The notes under the pieces are model-generated. The model saw only the letters and a program-made list of their open reading frames with translations. It ran no database searches and had not been told where the DNA came from. From Marinifilum breve (GTDB lineage: Bacteria; Bacteroidota; Bacteroidia; Bacteroidales; Marinifilaceae): a stretch of DNA of 64,000 nucleotides. Positions 27,706 through 37,613 of the stretch are shown here, piece after piece (positions within the stretch are counted from its first letter, which is position 1; every line of letters begins with the position of its first letter). A program made the position numbers and the translations under genes. The DNA lies in NCBI RefSeq assembly GCF_003202155.1, contig NZ_QFLI01000011.1, positions 62,001 to 126,000 on the forward strand. Direction: 5' to 3'.

Positions 27706-28911
27706 TTACACGTTTTTCAAAATTAATGCGGTACCCATACCACCACCGATACAAAGTGAAGCCAAACCGTACTCTTTACCAGTACGCTTCATTTCGTGAA
27801 TCAAACTTACAGTGATACGTGTTCCTGAAGCACCAATTGGGTGACCCAAAGCGATAGCACCACCGTTCACATTACATCTCTCTTTGAAGAAATCCATGTC
27901 AACTTTGTGATCTTCGCACAATTGTTTCACAACTCCTAATGATTGAGCAGCAAAAGCCTCGTTTAATTCAAGAACTTCCATTTGTTCAAGAGTCATATCA
28001 GCTTTCTTCAATACATTAGCAACAGCAGGAACTGGTCCCATACCCATAATTGCAGGATCTACACCACCTTGACCAGTAGCTACGATTTCCGCCAATGGAG
28101 TTAAACCATGCTCTTTAACTGCCTCTTCTGATGCAACCAATACAAAAGCAGCACCATCGTTAATACCCGATGCATTACCAGCAGTTACAGTACCATCTTT
28201 CTTAAATGCAGGACGCAAACCACCTAGCTTTTCTTCATTGGTTCTTCTGTTGATGAATTCATCAGCGTCAAATACAATAGTTTCTCTGCGAGATTTGATC
28301 TCAACAGGAACAATTTCATTCTTGAAGTTACCATTGTCTTGAGCCGCAGCAGCCTTTTGCTGAGAAGCAAAAGCAAAAGCATCTTGCTCTTCGCGAGTCA
28401 AGTTATATTTATCTGCAATATTTTCTGCTGTAATACCCATGTGATATCCTTCGAAAGCATCAGTTAAACCATCAAATACCATGTGGTCAACCGCTTTCAA
28501 ATCCATCATTTTGTGTCCGCCACGAACTTGTCCAGGCATCACAAAACCAGAACCAGACATAGATTCTGTACCCCCGGCAAGAATCATGTTTGCTTCACCT
28601 GCCTTAATGTTTGCATAAGCCAAGTTGATGGTTTTCATACCAGAACCACAAATCATGTTGATTCCGTAAGCAGGAATTTCTTGAGGAATACCAGCTTTAA
28701 TAGAAGCCTGACGAGCAATTCCCTGACCTTGACCAGCCATAAGGATGTTACCTACCACAACTTCATCTAAGTTTGCTGGATCAATTTTAGTTTCCTCAAC
28801 AATATTTTTAATTACTGTAGCAGCTAAATCAGCAGCTTTTACAGGAGTTAATGTTCCTAAAAATTTTCCTATTGCAGTACGTTTTGCTGCAACAATATAT
28901 ACTTTGCTCAT
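27706..28911 (-). CDS. Acetyl-CoA C-acetyltransferase (thiolase)
   Basis: 401-residue thiolase that splits acetoacetyl-CoA with CoA into two acetyl-CoA, recycling the acetyl-CoA used by Kce and giving acetate-yielding product. The active-site Cys88 is in MICGSGMK, and the C-terminal motifs GGAIALGHPIGASGTR and CIGGGMGTA are intact. I chose the ATG at 28911 (MSKVYIVAAKRT); the start at 28935 adds eight residues and overlaps the upstream AtoA-like gene by 20 bases. Confidence 0.95.
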   Translation of the reverse strand: MSKVYIVAAKRTAIGKFLGTLTPVKAADLAATVIKNIVEETKIDPANLDEVVVGNILMAGQGQGIARQASIKAGIPQEIPAYGINMICGSGMKTINLAYANIKAGEANMILAGGTESMSGSGFVMPGQVRGGHKMMDLKAVDHMVFDGLTDAFEGYHMGITAENIADKYNLTREEQDAFAFASQQKAAAAQDNGNFKNEIVPVEIKSRRETIVFDADEFINRRTNEEKLGGLRPAFKKDGTVTAGNASGINDGAAFVLVASEEAVKEHGLTPLAEIVATGQGGVDPAIMGMGPVPAVANVLKKADMTLEQMEVLELNEAFAAQSLGVVKQLCEDHKVDMDFFKERCNVNGGAIALGHPIGASGTRITVSLIHEMKRTGKEYGLASLCIGGGMGTALILKNV

Positions 28912-28915
28912 ATCT

Positions 28916-29578
28916 TTAGTTTTTACGCATTTCAATTAAATCTTCAGCAATAATCAATTTTGCATCAGTAGCTTCCTGAATTTGCTCCAATGTAAATAAA
29001 GGGTTGTACTCCTTAAGTACGATACCTTCAGGTACAACTTCCATTACTCCCATTTCAGTAATAATCATATTAACCTGACCGGCAGCTGTTAATGGAAGAT
29101 TACACTCTTTCAAGATTTTGTGTCTTCCCTTAGCCGTGTGTTCCATTGCAAGAATTACACGTTTAGCACCCACAATTAGGTCCATAGCACCACCCATTCC
29201 AGGTGTTAATCTTCCAGGAATGATCCAGTTTGCAAGATTACCTTGCTCATCAACCTGAAGAGCTCCCAAAATTGTTACATCAACATGACCACCTCTAATG
29301 ATTCCAAAAGAAACAGAGCTATCGAAGCTACTAGCTCCTTCTTTGCAAGTAATGTATCCACCACCAGCATTTACAAAATCAGGATCTTCTTCTCCCTCAG
29401 CAGGAGCAGCACCCATACCAAGCATTCCGTTTTCCGATTGTAAAGTCACGTTAACATCTGCCGAAACATAGTTAGGGATTATTGTAGGCAAACCAATTCC
29501 CAGATTTACCACATCACCGTCGTTTAATTCGAGAGCAGCTCTTTTAGCAATTACCTCTCTGATTTCTTTTTTATCCAT
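28916..29578 (-). CDS. atoA: 3-oxoacid CoA-transferase subunit B (AtoA-like)
   Basis: 220-residue B subunit of a family I CoA-transferase. The catalytic Glu is in SENGMLGMG (about 49-57), and GGGYITCKEGASSF and GLPTIIPNYV fit the family. It should move CoA from butyryl-CoA to acetoacetate, making butyrate and acetoacetyl-CoA. Its A subunit (38012-38662) is encoded at the opposite, promoter-proximal end of the operon, about 8.4 kb away, which is unusual since the two subunits are normally encoded adjacently. Confidence 0.93.
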   Translation of the reverse strand: MDKKEIREVIAKRAALELNDGDVVNLGIGLPTIIPNYVSADVNVTLQSENGMLGMGAAPAEGEEDPDFVNAGGGYITCKEGASSFDSSVSFGIIRGGHVDVTILGALQVDEQGNLANWIIPGRLTPGMGGAMDLIVGAKRVILAMEHTAKGRHKILKECNLPLTAAGQVNMIITEMGVMEVVPEGIVLKEYNPLFTLEQIQEATDAKLIIAEDLIEMRKN

Positions 29579-29611
29579 GTTTTATTAGTTATTGGTCAGT
29601 TTGACGATATA

Positions 29612-30400
29612 CTATCCATTCAATCTTCTGCTTAATTCCTGAGCAGCATAAGATGCTACATCATCAGCATACTTGTTCATTCCGAAACCTGCATCGTAAC
29701 CAAGTTCTTTTGCAAGTTCGTGTGAAATACGTGGGCCTCCGCAAATCAAGATTACTTTTTCACGCAATCCTTCTGCTTCTAAAAGCTCCACAAGTTCAGT
29801 TAAGTTTTTGATATGAACATCCTTTTGAGTAACTGTTTGCGATACCAAAAGAACATCTGCTTCCATCTCGATTGCTTTGGCGATGAACTCTTCGTTTGGC
29901 ACCTGGCTACCCATATTTAAGGCTTCCATCATGTCATATCTTTCCAAGCCATAATGACCTGCAAAACCTTTCATATTCATAATTGCGTCGATTCCTACTG
30001 TGTGTGCATCAGTACCAGTACTTGCACCAACCACTCGAATCGGACGTCCAATGTTTTCTTTAACAAACTCATCAGTTTCATGCATATCCATAGTAGTCGA
30101 TTCTACTTTAGGAACATGAATACTTGTGTAATCAACAGTGTGAGTACAGTTACCGTAGCAATTGAAGAAAGTAAATCCTTCCATCAACTCCTGAACCATT
30201 ACCACCTGAGGATTTTCAAAACCCATTTTACGCATCATTTGCTTGGCAGCTTCAATAGCTTCTTCGCCCTTTGCAACAGGAAGCGTAAAACTAACCTGAG
30301 TTTTACCATCATTCATGGTATCGCCGTATGGCTTGATCTTGCTTAGATCTAACGTTTTATCAAAATCGTTGGAATCAGTTGAATAAAGACCTCCACTCAT
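29612..30400 (-). CDS. kamE: Lysine 5,6-aminomutase beta subunit
   Basis: 262-residue cobalamin-binding subunit of beta-lysine/D-lysine 5,6-aminomutase. The B12-binding motif Asp131-Ala-His133-Thr-Val-Gly136 is intact, and Lys144 (MNMKG) falls exactly at the position of the lysine that holds pyridoxal phosphate in the characterised clostridial enzyme. The C-terminal Rossmann segment (LLVSQTVTQKDVHIKNL, VILICGGPRISHELA) completes the B12 domain. Together with KamD it moves the terminal amino group of beta-lysine to C5, giving 3,5-diaminohexanoate. Confidence 0.97.
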   Translation of the reverse strand: MSGGLYSTDSNDFDKTLDLSKIKPYGDTMNDGKTQVSFTLPVAKGEEAIEAAKQMMRKMGFENPQVVMVQELMEGFTFFNCYGNCTHTVDYTSIHVPKVESTTMDMHETDEFVKENIGRPIRVVGASTGTDAHTVGIDAIMNMKGFAGHYGLERYDMMEALNMGSQVPNEEFIAKAIEMEADVLLVSQTVTQKDVHIKNLTELVELLEAEGLREKVILICGGPRISHELAKELGYDAGFGMNKYADDVASYAAQELSRRLNG

Positions 30401-30466
30401 TTTTTTGTCTCCTTTATTTAAGAAGTATCAAATTAGATGTTCGATACTTTGTACTTTCTAATTAAT

Positions 30467-32035
30467 TTATTTCTTATGCAAAATCTCGATAAACGGATTG
30501 AAGTAGTTGCTTCCTTTTTCCACAACACCATCTAAACCTTTACCACCATCTAAAGGACGCTTGATGTCAGCGAAAATTCCTTTTTCAAGAGCGGTAAACA
30601 ATCCTTCTTTCTCAATCTTTTCAACCAATTCAGTTGCATCATCAAGAACCTTGGCAGCTCTCTGACGGATGATACCACCTTCTTTGAATTCCATTTCATC
30701 GCCAATGCTCTTCATGTTGCTGAAGATGTACTTGGCATTTTCAATAGAAAGGTATCTGTCAGACATGAAAGGAGTGTGAATTGCTTCGGTTAGCATACCA
30801 AGCAATTGAATTCCTTGTCCTGTCCAAATTGAAATCTGGTTGAACAATGCATCCTGAACATTTCCTTTGAAAATGTTACCAGTCATAAATTTCGTTGGAG
30901 GCATATATTTTAGAGGAGCTTTCGGGAAGATCTCTCTAATCATTTGTGCTTGCGCAAGCTCATAAAGGAAACCATTCTCCAAATCAGGAGTCATTTCGAA
31001 TGCGTGCCCAAGTCCCATTTGTTCTTCAGGTAAACCTGCTACCAACGCCAACTGCTCATTGATAAAGTCAGAAGCCAATACAGTGTGAGCCTCATCAAAA
31101 GCATCTGCAGTAGTCAGGTAGTTATCTTCACCAGTGTTAATGATTACACCAGCAAAACCATTTAATAATCTTGAGAAGTACTGGTCAACAATTGTACGCT
31201 GCATGTTGATATCGCGGAAAAGGATTCCGTACAATGCATCGTTCAACATTACATCCAAACCTTCCAAAGCACCCATTGCTGCAATTTCAGGCATACACAA
31301 TCCAGAACAGTAGTTACACAAACGGATGTATTTGCCTTCTTCCTCACCTACCTTATCAAGCGCTGCACGCATGATACGGAAGTTTTCCTGAGTAGCAACA
31401 GTACCACCGAAACCTTCAGTAGTCGCACCGTAAGGAACGTAGTCAAGTAATGACTGACCAGTTGTACGGATTACAGCGATAATATCAGCTCCCTGGCGTG
31501 CTGCAGCTTCAGCCTGAATAACATCTTCGTAAATGTTACCGGTAGCTACAATTACATACAAGTAAGGTTTTGGACCTTCACCAATTGTATTAAGGTAGTT
31601 ATCTCTCTTCGCTTTACGTTCTCTAATTTTTGTGATATTCTCATCAACAAATGGCTGAATCGCATTCTTAATATCTTCAGCAGGACGAACCGGAAGAGTA
31701 GTGATATCCAATTCTCCCTCAGCAATCTTTTCAGCAATTTGCTGTGGATTCAAGCCTGTTTCAAGAACAGCATTACCAATGAAGAACATTACCCCTTCAC
31801 TTAATACTCCTTTATCCTTGATAGAATCAACCACCACGTTTGGAAGTGGCACCTCGTTGTTATCAACTCCGTCGATTCCTAACAAACGACACAAAGTACG
31901 CTCAACAGCAACGGTTGAGTAGTTGTCTACGAATTTCTGAACATCGTCTGCAATTCGCTTAGACACCTCTTTGGCGTGTCCAACTTTTTCAAAGTCAAGA
32001 CCTAGTTTACTCCTTTGCATATTCAATTTATCCAT
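30467..32035 (-). CDS. kamD: Lysine 5,6-aminomutase alpha subunit
   Basis: 522-residue TIM-barrel subunit of the B12/PLP-dependent aminomutase. The N-terminus MQRSKLGLDFEKVGHAKEVS, the substrate region GATTEGFGGTVATQENFRIM, and NYCSGLCMPEIAAMG are typical. The stop/start arrangement with kamC (shared base at 32035) indicates coupling. Length is as expected for the family. Confidence 0.96.
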   Translation of the reverse strand: MDKLNMQRSKLGLDFEKVGHAKEVSKRIADDVQKFVDNYSTVAVERTLCRLLGIDGVDNNEVPLPNVVVDSIKDKGVLSEGVMFFIGNAVLETGLNPQQIAEKIAEGELDITTLPVRPAEDIKNAIQPFVDENITKIRERKAKRDNYLNTIGEGPKPYLYVIVATGNIYEDVIQAEAAARQGADIIAVIRTTGQSLLDYVPYGATTEGFGGTVATQENFRIMRAALDKVGEEEGKYIRLCNYCSGLCMPEIAAMGALEGLDVMLNDALYGILFRDINMQRTIVDQYFSRLLNGFAGVIINTGEDNYLTTADAFDEAHTVLASDFINEQLALVAGLPEEQMGLGHAFEMTPDLENGFLYELAQAQMIREIFPKAPLKYMPPTKFMTGNIFKGNVQDALFNQISIWTGQGIQLLGMLTEAIHTPFMSDRYLSIENAKYIFSNMKSIGDEMEFKEGGIIRQRAAKVLDDATELVEKIEKEGLFTALEKGIFADIKRPLDGGKGLDGVVEKGSNYFNPFIEILHKK

Positions 32036-33456
32036 TATAAAATTTCTTCCTTGCTAGCCTTCTTATTCAATTGGTTCTGCGCTCCTTCAACAATCTCTTT
32101 GCTAATTCCAAGTAAAGAGGCAATTCGTAGTGCTTCGTGAGGAACTTCCCCTGTGTTGTCCTCCACCAATGAATAATCCATGTAACTGTTTATATTCTTT
32201 TGGGTAATGATTTTATCACCCAAATCCTTATCCAGACCTTTCACCCGTAGTTTTCTGAAATAAGAATTTAATCCACTGTAGTGAGTGGTAATCACACTTC
32301 TAATATTGTTCTGATAGAAGATATCAGCAACGGCATTCACTATTGCCAGCCCTTCTACCGGATTTGTTGTTCTTGCCAGTTCATCAACTAGAATCAACAC
32401 ATTACTGTGCTTTTTCGATTCCTCAACCATTTTGCTCACGTTCATCATTTCTGATGCAAAAGATGATAAGCCACTCAGTTCTGATTGCTCATCGCCTACC
32501 GAAAGTAGTACCTGGTCTACCAAACTAATTTGCGCTGATGTGGCAGGAACATGAAATCCAAATTGACACAGATACTGGCAAAGAGCCAATGTTTTTAACA
32601 CGACTGTTTTGCCTGCCATATTCGCACCTGTAATCAAGCAAACAGATTTCTGCAACTCAATGTCAATTGCCTGATATTGCTTGTTCTGTTTTTCAAGTTC
32701 ATGCTTAACCATTGGGTGAAACATCCCAATGTAGCTTGTACTTTCTTTTACCAATTCCGGTCTGTTAAAATTCAGTTGAATTGCCTGCATTGCCTTTGCA
32801 ATCAACAAGTCCAAATGAGCAAGTTTTCTGATGGCAATCTCCAAATCGCTTGCAAAGCTTCGAATCTTGGTACAAATTTCTTCACGAACTTTCGACTCAA
32901 TTTCCTGAGCTTTGCAGAACAAATCTTCCAACTTAATTTCTGAATCTCCGTTCGTTGATTTGGCAATTCTCAATTCTTTTCTTGCTTCTGCCAGTTCCAA
33001 TGAATAATCATCGTAGATGTAGAAAGAAGGGATTCCGGTATTTTGCGGGTCAAGAATTTCGATCAAACCACTAAGGTTCGGCAATTCAATCACCACCTGT
33101 TTTAACTCCTTTTGCAGGTTTAAAACAGCATGACAATTCATTGCAAAAGATTTGATTTCAAACAACTCAACATCATCCAAAACCAGGTTGCTCTTTAAAT
33201 TGTCAACACTACCGCGAATTTCTCTCAGGTGAGATAGTTTGGACTGAATATCTGAAATTACCTTTTGATCGGCTTTTACAGCTTGTGTGATTTGATCAAG
33301 CAAGCCATACTCAATATTCAGTTCAGCTTCGGAACAGAACATATCAGTATCCATGAGAAATCTTTTTCCCATTGGTGATTTCAAATCCAACTCTTCAGCC
33401 AGATATTGTAATCCTTTTATTTCTGATATTGCTTTACGAAACTGCATTTGCTCCAA
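32035..33456 (-). CDS. kamC: KamC, MutS-like ATPase of lysine clusters
   Basis: 473-residue protein with the core and ATPase domains of MutS but no N-terminal mismatch-recognition domain. Walker A is ITGANMAGKTVVLKTL (Gly277 to Thr284); Walker B region is VLILVDELARTTNPVEG, and the signature around SSFASEMMNVSKMVEES is MutS-like, as is the ITTHYSGLNSY switch. The middle part is helical (about 180-270). MutS-like KamC proteins occur in lysine fermentation clusters of clostridia and fusobacteria and their role is not established; guarding or reactivating the aminomutases is one idea, purely inferred. Overlaps kamB by 23 bases. Confidence 0.88.
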   Translation of the reverse strand: MEQMQFRKAISEIKGLQYLAEELDLKSPMGKRFLMDTDMFCSEAELNIEYGLLDQITQAVKADQKVISDIQSKLSHLREIRGSVDNLKSNLVLDDVELFEIKSFAMNCHAVLNLQKELKQVVIELPNLSGLIEILDPQNTGIPSFYIYDDYSLELAEARKELRIAKSTNGDSEIKLEDLFCKAQEIESKVREEICTKIRSFASDLEIAIRKLAHLDLLIAKAMQAIQLNFNRPELVKESTSYIGMFHPMVKHELEKQNKQYQAIDIELQKSVCLITGANMAGKTVVLKTLALCQYLCQFGFHVPATSAQISLVDQVLLSVGDEQSELSGLSSFASEMMNVSKMVEESKKHSNVLILVDELARTTNPVEGLAIVNAVADIFYQNNIRSVITTHYSGLNSYFRKLRVKGLDKDLGDKIITQKNINSYMDYSLVEDNTGEVPHEALRIASLLGISKEIVEGAQNQLNKKASKEEIL

Positions 33457-34462
33457 CTATTTTCTTTACATCGTAAACCGGCACTTGTAGTTTTGTTTCC
33501 AAAGCCAGCTTTAATTCATCTGAATTTAAATTGTAACCATCAGGCGAAACCGGATTAATGGTAATCGCCAGCAAATTGGTTTTATCTAACACCTGAATTC
33601 TACCACCTCTTTTTACAAAAGCATAGTAGGTTTCAGGATTTGCAAAGACTCTTGTAAAGTCCCTGGTAATTAATCTGATTTTATCTACCTGCTTTTGATT
33701 CTTCAGGAAATCAAGAAACTGATCGGTAATTGCTCCACTCACAAAAAAATCGGTGCCATGCTGAAACAGTTGGTCCTTTTTGTTTTTGATCATCAATACA
33801 GATGAAATGCCAGTATCCTTAATTTCTCCTGATTCATCCAATGCCCAAATTCCATTTTCAATTCCTCTAAATTTTGGTTTCAATTCAGGATTGATCTCAG
33901 CCAACTGAATTAAATCATACACATATTGTGTTTTGAAAACCAATTGAGGAATGTTTGCCGACAAAGCTGCTCCTGTAGCCAAAATCATGGCTTCGGTAAC
34001 CGCAGGTGAACCTAAACTTTTACGAGATAGCGCACCATCTACAATGGTAAGGTCAACACCCTTTTCTTTTAAATCAGCAATCAACCTGATAATTTCTGCA
34101 TTGTTAGCAGGTCCCGATAACATCACTTTTCCTGAATGAATTGCCTTAGCAGTTACCAATCTTCCTAAACTAGTGGTCTGATTCGAAACATCAATAACTT
34201 CTGCAAACAATCTGCGCTTGGCGTAATGAATTTCAGATGTTACGAACATCATTCCTTCACTCAATTCAATTTCAGGTTTATGTGTTTGTGTGACTTGATC
34301 ACGATTTTCACCGTCGATACCAATGGAAGTCAGGGCAATTTGTTTATGGCTGTCCCTTAATCGGGACAGCACATAATTCAAACACTCGGTTTTCCCGGTA
34401 TTCTTTTCAAGTCCAACAATTGAAAGACTTTTATATTTTTCTATGTCCTTAAGAAAGGGCAT
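33434..34462 (-). CDS. kamB: KamB, P-loop protein of lysine clusters
   Basis: 342-residue protein with an N-terminal P-loop (Gly17...Asn-Thr-Gly-Lys24-Thr25 in GLEKNTGKTE). The remainder shows no other motif that I can assign; SGPANNAEIIRLIADL and TIVDGALSRKSLG suggest a Rossmann-like NTPase core, perhaps of the GTPase chaperone type. KamB is found with KamC in lysine fermentation clusters; function unknown. It overlaps the kamA gene by 14 bases and kamC by 23, so the three are translated together. A chaperone or repair role for the radical and B12 enzymes is inference. Confidence 0.82.
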   Translation of the reverse strand: MPFLKDIEKYKSLSIVGLEKNTGKTECLNYVLSRLRDSHKQIALTSIGIDGENRDQVTQTHKPEIELSEGMMFVTSEIHYAKRRLFAEVIDVSNQTTSLGRLVTAKAIHSGKVMLSGPANNAEIIRLIADLKEKGVDLTIVDGALSRKSLGSPAVTEAMILATGAALSANIPQLVFKTQYVYDLIQLAEINPELKPKFRGIENGIWALDESGEIKDTGISSVLMIKNKKDQLFQHGTDFFVSGAITDQFLDFLKNQKQVDKIRLITRDFTRVFANPETYYAFVKRGGRIQVLDKTNLLAITINPVSPDGYNLNSDELKLALETKLQVPVYDVKKIVGANAVS

Positions 34463-35711
34463 CTTCTTTTTTATTTCTTTCTTTTCTTGCTAAATGATCT
34501 GGCTCAATTGCCAATTTCTCACCATGTAACAATGAAGCAACACCTTCGCGGTGATCATCCATTGCACATTCCGGACAAGTACATTTGTCTTCGTAATGAG
34601 TAGGCTCAGTATAAGTTGTGATTACCCCTTCGAAGTTTCTCAACACCACTTTACCTGGGCTTTGTGAAACAACATACTGAGGCATTACCGGAGTTTTACC
34701 TCCACCACCTGGAGCATCAACAACGAAAGTTGGCACAGCAAAACCAGAAGTATGACCACGAAGGTTCTCGATAATCTCGATACCTTTCGATACTGGTGTT
34801 CTGAAGTGCTCTAATCCCATAGAAAGGTCACACTGATAGATGTAATATGGACGAATTCTGTTCTTTACCAAGTTATGCATCAACTTCTTCATAACGTGAA
34901 CACAATCGTTAATCCCTTTCAACAATACTGATTGGTTACCCAATGGTACACCAGCATTAGCCAAACGTGCAACTGCTTCTTCCGCTTCAGGAGTAATTTC
35001 GTCTGAGTGGTTAAAGTGAGTGTTCAACCAAACTGGATGATACTTCTTCAACATATTAACCAAACCATCAGTAATACGCTGTGGCAATACAACAGGTGTA
35101 CGGCTACCAATACGGATAATTTCAACATGAGGAATATCTCTCAAACGGCTAATGATGTATTCTAACTTATCATCGCTGATCAATAAAGCATCACCACCAG
35201 AAAGAACAACATCACGAACTTGTGGAGTATTTGCAATGTATTCAATTGCTTTCTCGATATTATCTTGTGGAGTTGAAGCATCTGACTGACCTGCAAAACG
35301 ACGACGAGTACAGTGACGACAATACATCGAACACATATCAGTAATCAAGAACAATACACGATCCGGATAACGGTGAGTCAATCCTGGAACTGGTGAGTCC
35401 TCATCCTCATGCAATGGATCCAATAGATCAGCATCTGCCTTATGAACCTCTGCTGCAGTAGGAATCGCTTGCTTACGAACAGGACAATTTGGATTTTCAG
35501 GATCAATCAAAGTCAAGTAGTATGGTGTAATTGCCATACGCAAAGTTGCCAATGATTTTTTAACTCCTTCTTCTTCTTCCTCTGTAAGATGAACGTATTT
35601 CTTTAGTTGTTCTAAAGTTTCAATACGGTTTCTCACCTGCCATTTCCAATCGTTCCACTGAATGTCAGTTACCTCTGGAAATAATTCTTTTCTTCTACTG
35701 TTGTTAGCCAT
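34449..35711 (-). CDS. kamA: Lysine 2,3-aminomutase
   Basis: 420-residue radical SAM, PLP-dependent enzyme that converts L-lysine to beta-lysine, the entry step of the pathway. The iron-sulfur cluster cysteines are Cys127, Cys131 and Cys134 in CSMYCRHCTRR. Other family marks: VVLSGGDALLISDD, TPVVLPQRIT, NTHFNHSDEITPEA, and FVVDAPGGGGKTPVMPQY, which contains the PLP-lysine region. The C-terminal zinc-type cysteines (KCTCPEC) are present. Overlaps kdd by one base. Confidence 0.98.
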   Translation of the reverse strand: MANNSRRKELFPEVTDIQWNDWKWQVRNRIETLEQLKKYVHLTEEEEEGVKKSLATLRMAITPYYLTLIDPENPNCPVRKQAIPTAAEVHKADADLLDPLHEDEDSPVPGLTHRYPDRVLFLITDMCSMYCRHCTRRRFAGQSDASTPQDNIEKAIEYIANTPQVRDVVLSGGDALLISDDKLEYIISRLRDIPHVEIIRIGSRTPVVLPQRITDGLVNMLKKYHPVWLNTHFNHSDEITPEAEEAVARLANAGVPLGNQSVLLKGINDCVHVMKKLMHNLVKNRIRPYYIYQCDLSMGLEHFRTPVSKGIEIIENLRGHTSGFAVPTFVVDAPGGGGKTPVMPQYVVSQSPGKVVLRNFEGVITTYTEPTHYEDKCTCPECAMDDHREGVASLLHGEKLAIEPDHLARKERNKKEDALS

Positions 35712-36745
35712 TACACGTATAATTTTTCGAACAACTCTCTAATTCCTTCTGATTTTCTAATAATATCTAAAGTTAGGTCGGCATGCCCAATTGCATATCC
35801 ATTACCTACAATCATGTCAACATCCTTACCAACACCTTCAGCTCCTAAAGCAGCCTTAGTAAATGATGTAGCCATTGAGAAGAAGTAAACGCAGCCTCTG
35901 TCTTTAGTTATCAAGATTGAAGACATCTCAGTTGAAGCAACATTCACGTTGTTAATTACAACATCACATCCTTCTTCACCTGCAATTTCAGTAACTCTTG
36001 TGTAAACATCCATCACATCAGTTGCATCACCAACAAGTACTTCGTGAGCCAATCCAAGATCTTTAATACGCTGTGCATTCTCTTCAGAATATTCTACAAC
36101 GATTACTTTTCCTTTAGGACCAACTTTTTCCATAGCCTGGTAGCAGCAAAGCACACCCGATTTACCACCTCCACCGATGATACAAACAGTGTCGCCTTCT
36201 TTTACCAAACGATCAACCTGAGCAGGAGCACCAGCAACATCTAAAGCTGCTAAAGCTAATTTTTCAGGAACATCAGTTGGAAGAACTGCATACAAACCAC
36301 TCTCGAATAAAATTGCTTCTGCATCAACATCAACTTGATCGTTAGAAACATTTATATTCTTGATTTTATTAATTTTTAAAGGAGTTAATGATAGAGAAAC
36401 CAATGTTGCAATCTTATCACCAACCTTTAAATCCTGATTTGGGAAATTAGGGCCAACTTCTTTGATGGTTCCAATCAACATTCCACCCGAACCGGTAACC
36501 GGATTTTGCATTTTACCTCTCTCGCCAACAATTGAAAGAATCATTTCTTCCATTTTAGCGGTATCAGCATCGCAAGCACCTTTGATCTGAGTAAAACTTG
36601 CAGAATCGATATTCAAAGTCTGAACATCAATCAACAATTCATTGTCGTAAATCGACATTGTGTTATCCAACTTTTGAGCTGGCTGTGGAAGAGTACCTTT
36701 TGGTTCAAGTACTCTATGAGTTCCGTATTTATTTCCTTTGTTCAT
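35711..36745 (-). CDS. kdd: L-erythro-3,5-diaminohexanoate dehydrogenase
   Basis: 344-residue NAD(P)-dependent dehydrogenase that oxidatively deaminates 3,5-diaminohexanoate to 5-amino-3-oxohexanoate. An N-terminal GroES-like part (about 60-160) precedes a Rossmann fold with the glycine-rich loop CIIGGGGKSG (about 188-197) and a following VVEYSEENAQRIKDLG. The zinc ligands of classic alcohol dehydrogenases are absent, as is usual for Kdd. Lies between kce and kamA. Confidence 0.95.
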   Translation of the reverse strand: MNKGNKYGTHRVLEPKGTLPQPAQKLDNTMSIYDNELLIDVQTLNIDSASFTQIKGACDADTAKMEEMILSIVGERGKMQNPVTGSGGMLIGTIKEVGPNFPNQDLKVGDKIATLVSLSLTPLKINKIKNINVSNDQVDVDAEAILFESGLYAVLPTDVPEKLALAALDVAGAPAQVDRLVKEGDTVCIIGGGGKSGVLCCYQAMEKVGPKGKVIVVEYSEENAQRIKDLGLAHEVLVGDATDVMDVYTRVTEIAGEEGCDVVINNVNVASTEMSSILITKDRGCVYFFSMATSFTKAALGAEGVGKDVDMIVGNGYAIGHADLTLDIIRKSEGIRELFEKLYV

Positions 36746-36779
36746 TTTCTATATTAGTATCAAGTACAAAGACTGTCCT

Positions 36780-37604
36780 CTATTTTTGTTTTAATCCTAA
36801 AATTTCTCTTGCCTCAGCTGGAGTAGCAATTTCGCGACCTAATTCCTTAGCCAAACGAACCACTTTCTCAACCAATTGACCATTTGATTCTGCAACTTGA
36901 CCTTTTGCAATCATTGTGTTGTCTTCAAATCCTACACGAACGTGACCTCCATCAATAATAGCAGCAACTGCTAATGGGAATTCAAAACGTCCAATACCAG
37001 CTACAGTATATGTGGCATCCGCAGGAATACTTTCACGCAAGAAAACAAAATCACGAAGTGTTCCCGAAATACCTCCATTTACACCCATTACAAAATCGAA
37101 GTGCATTGGCGATTGGATGTATCCCTTCTTGTGAAGACGAAGTGCCATGTCAATCATTGATTTGTCAAACACTTCCAACTCAGGCTTAATGCCTCTTTCG
37201 ATCATCTTTTCACCAAAGTATTTGATGGTATTTTCAGTATTCTCGAAAATCTCATCTCCTCCAAAGTTCAAAGTACCGCAATCGAGAGTTGCCATTTCTG
37301 GATTCAACTCTGTTGGCTGCAATCTTTCATCGTTGCTCATTCCAACAGCTCCACCAGTCGATGGCTGAATGATTACATCTGGATATTTTGCATGAATCGC
37401 ATCCATAACCGCTTTAAAACGATCTTTATTTTGAGTAGGAGTACCATCATCTTCACGAACATGAAGGTGAATTATACTTGCACCAGCTTCGAAAGCTAAA
37501 CCTGCTTCACGAACACATTCTTCTACAGTGTAAGGTACATTTGGATTATGCTCTTTAGTTACTTCGGCGCCGCAAATAGCAGCTGTGATGATCAATTTTT
37601 CCAT
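36780..37604 (-). CDS. kce: 3-keto-5-aminohexanoate cleavage enzyme
   Basis: 274-residue zinc enzyme of the BKACE (DUF849) family. It condenses 5-amino-3-oxohexanoate with acetyl-CoA and yields acetoacetate and 3-aminobutyryl-CoA. Glu14 and the zinc ligands His46 and His48 in IIHLHVRED match the characterised Kce. Later motifs QPSTGGAVGMSNDERL and GHVRVGFEDNT (third zinc ligand Glu) are intact. Confidence 0.97.
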   Translation of the reverse strand: MEKLIITAAICGAEVTKEHNPNVPYTVEECVREAGLAFEAGASIIHLHVREDDGTPTQNKDRFKAVMDAIHAKYPDVIIQPSTGGAVGMSNDERLQPTELNPEMATLDCGTLNFGGDEIFENTENTIKYFGEKMIERGIKPELEVFDKSMIDMALRLHKKGYIQSPMHFDFVMGVNGGISGTLRDFVFLRESIPADATYTVAGIGRFEFPLAVAAIIDGGHVRVGFEDNTMIAKGQVAESNGQLVEKVVRLAKELGREIATPAEAREILGLKQK

Positions 37605-37613
37605 GGCAGTATA

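Noticed and set aside
32035-33456. Call as a mismatch repair MutS or MutS2
   Set aside because: No mismatch-recognition or Smr domain, and it sits inside the lysine operon; KamC is the better call.
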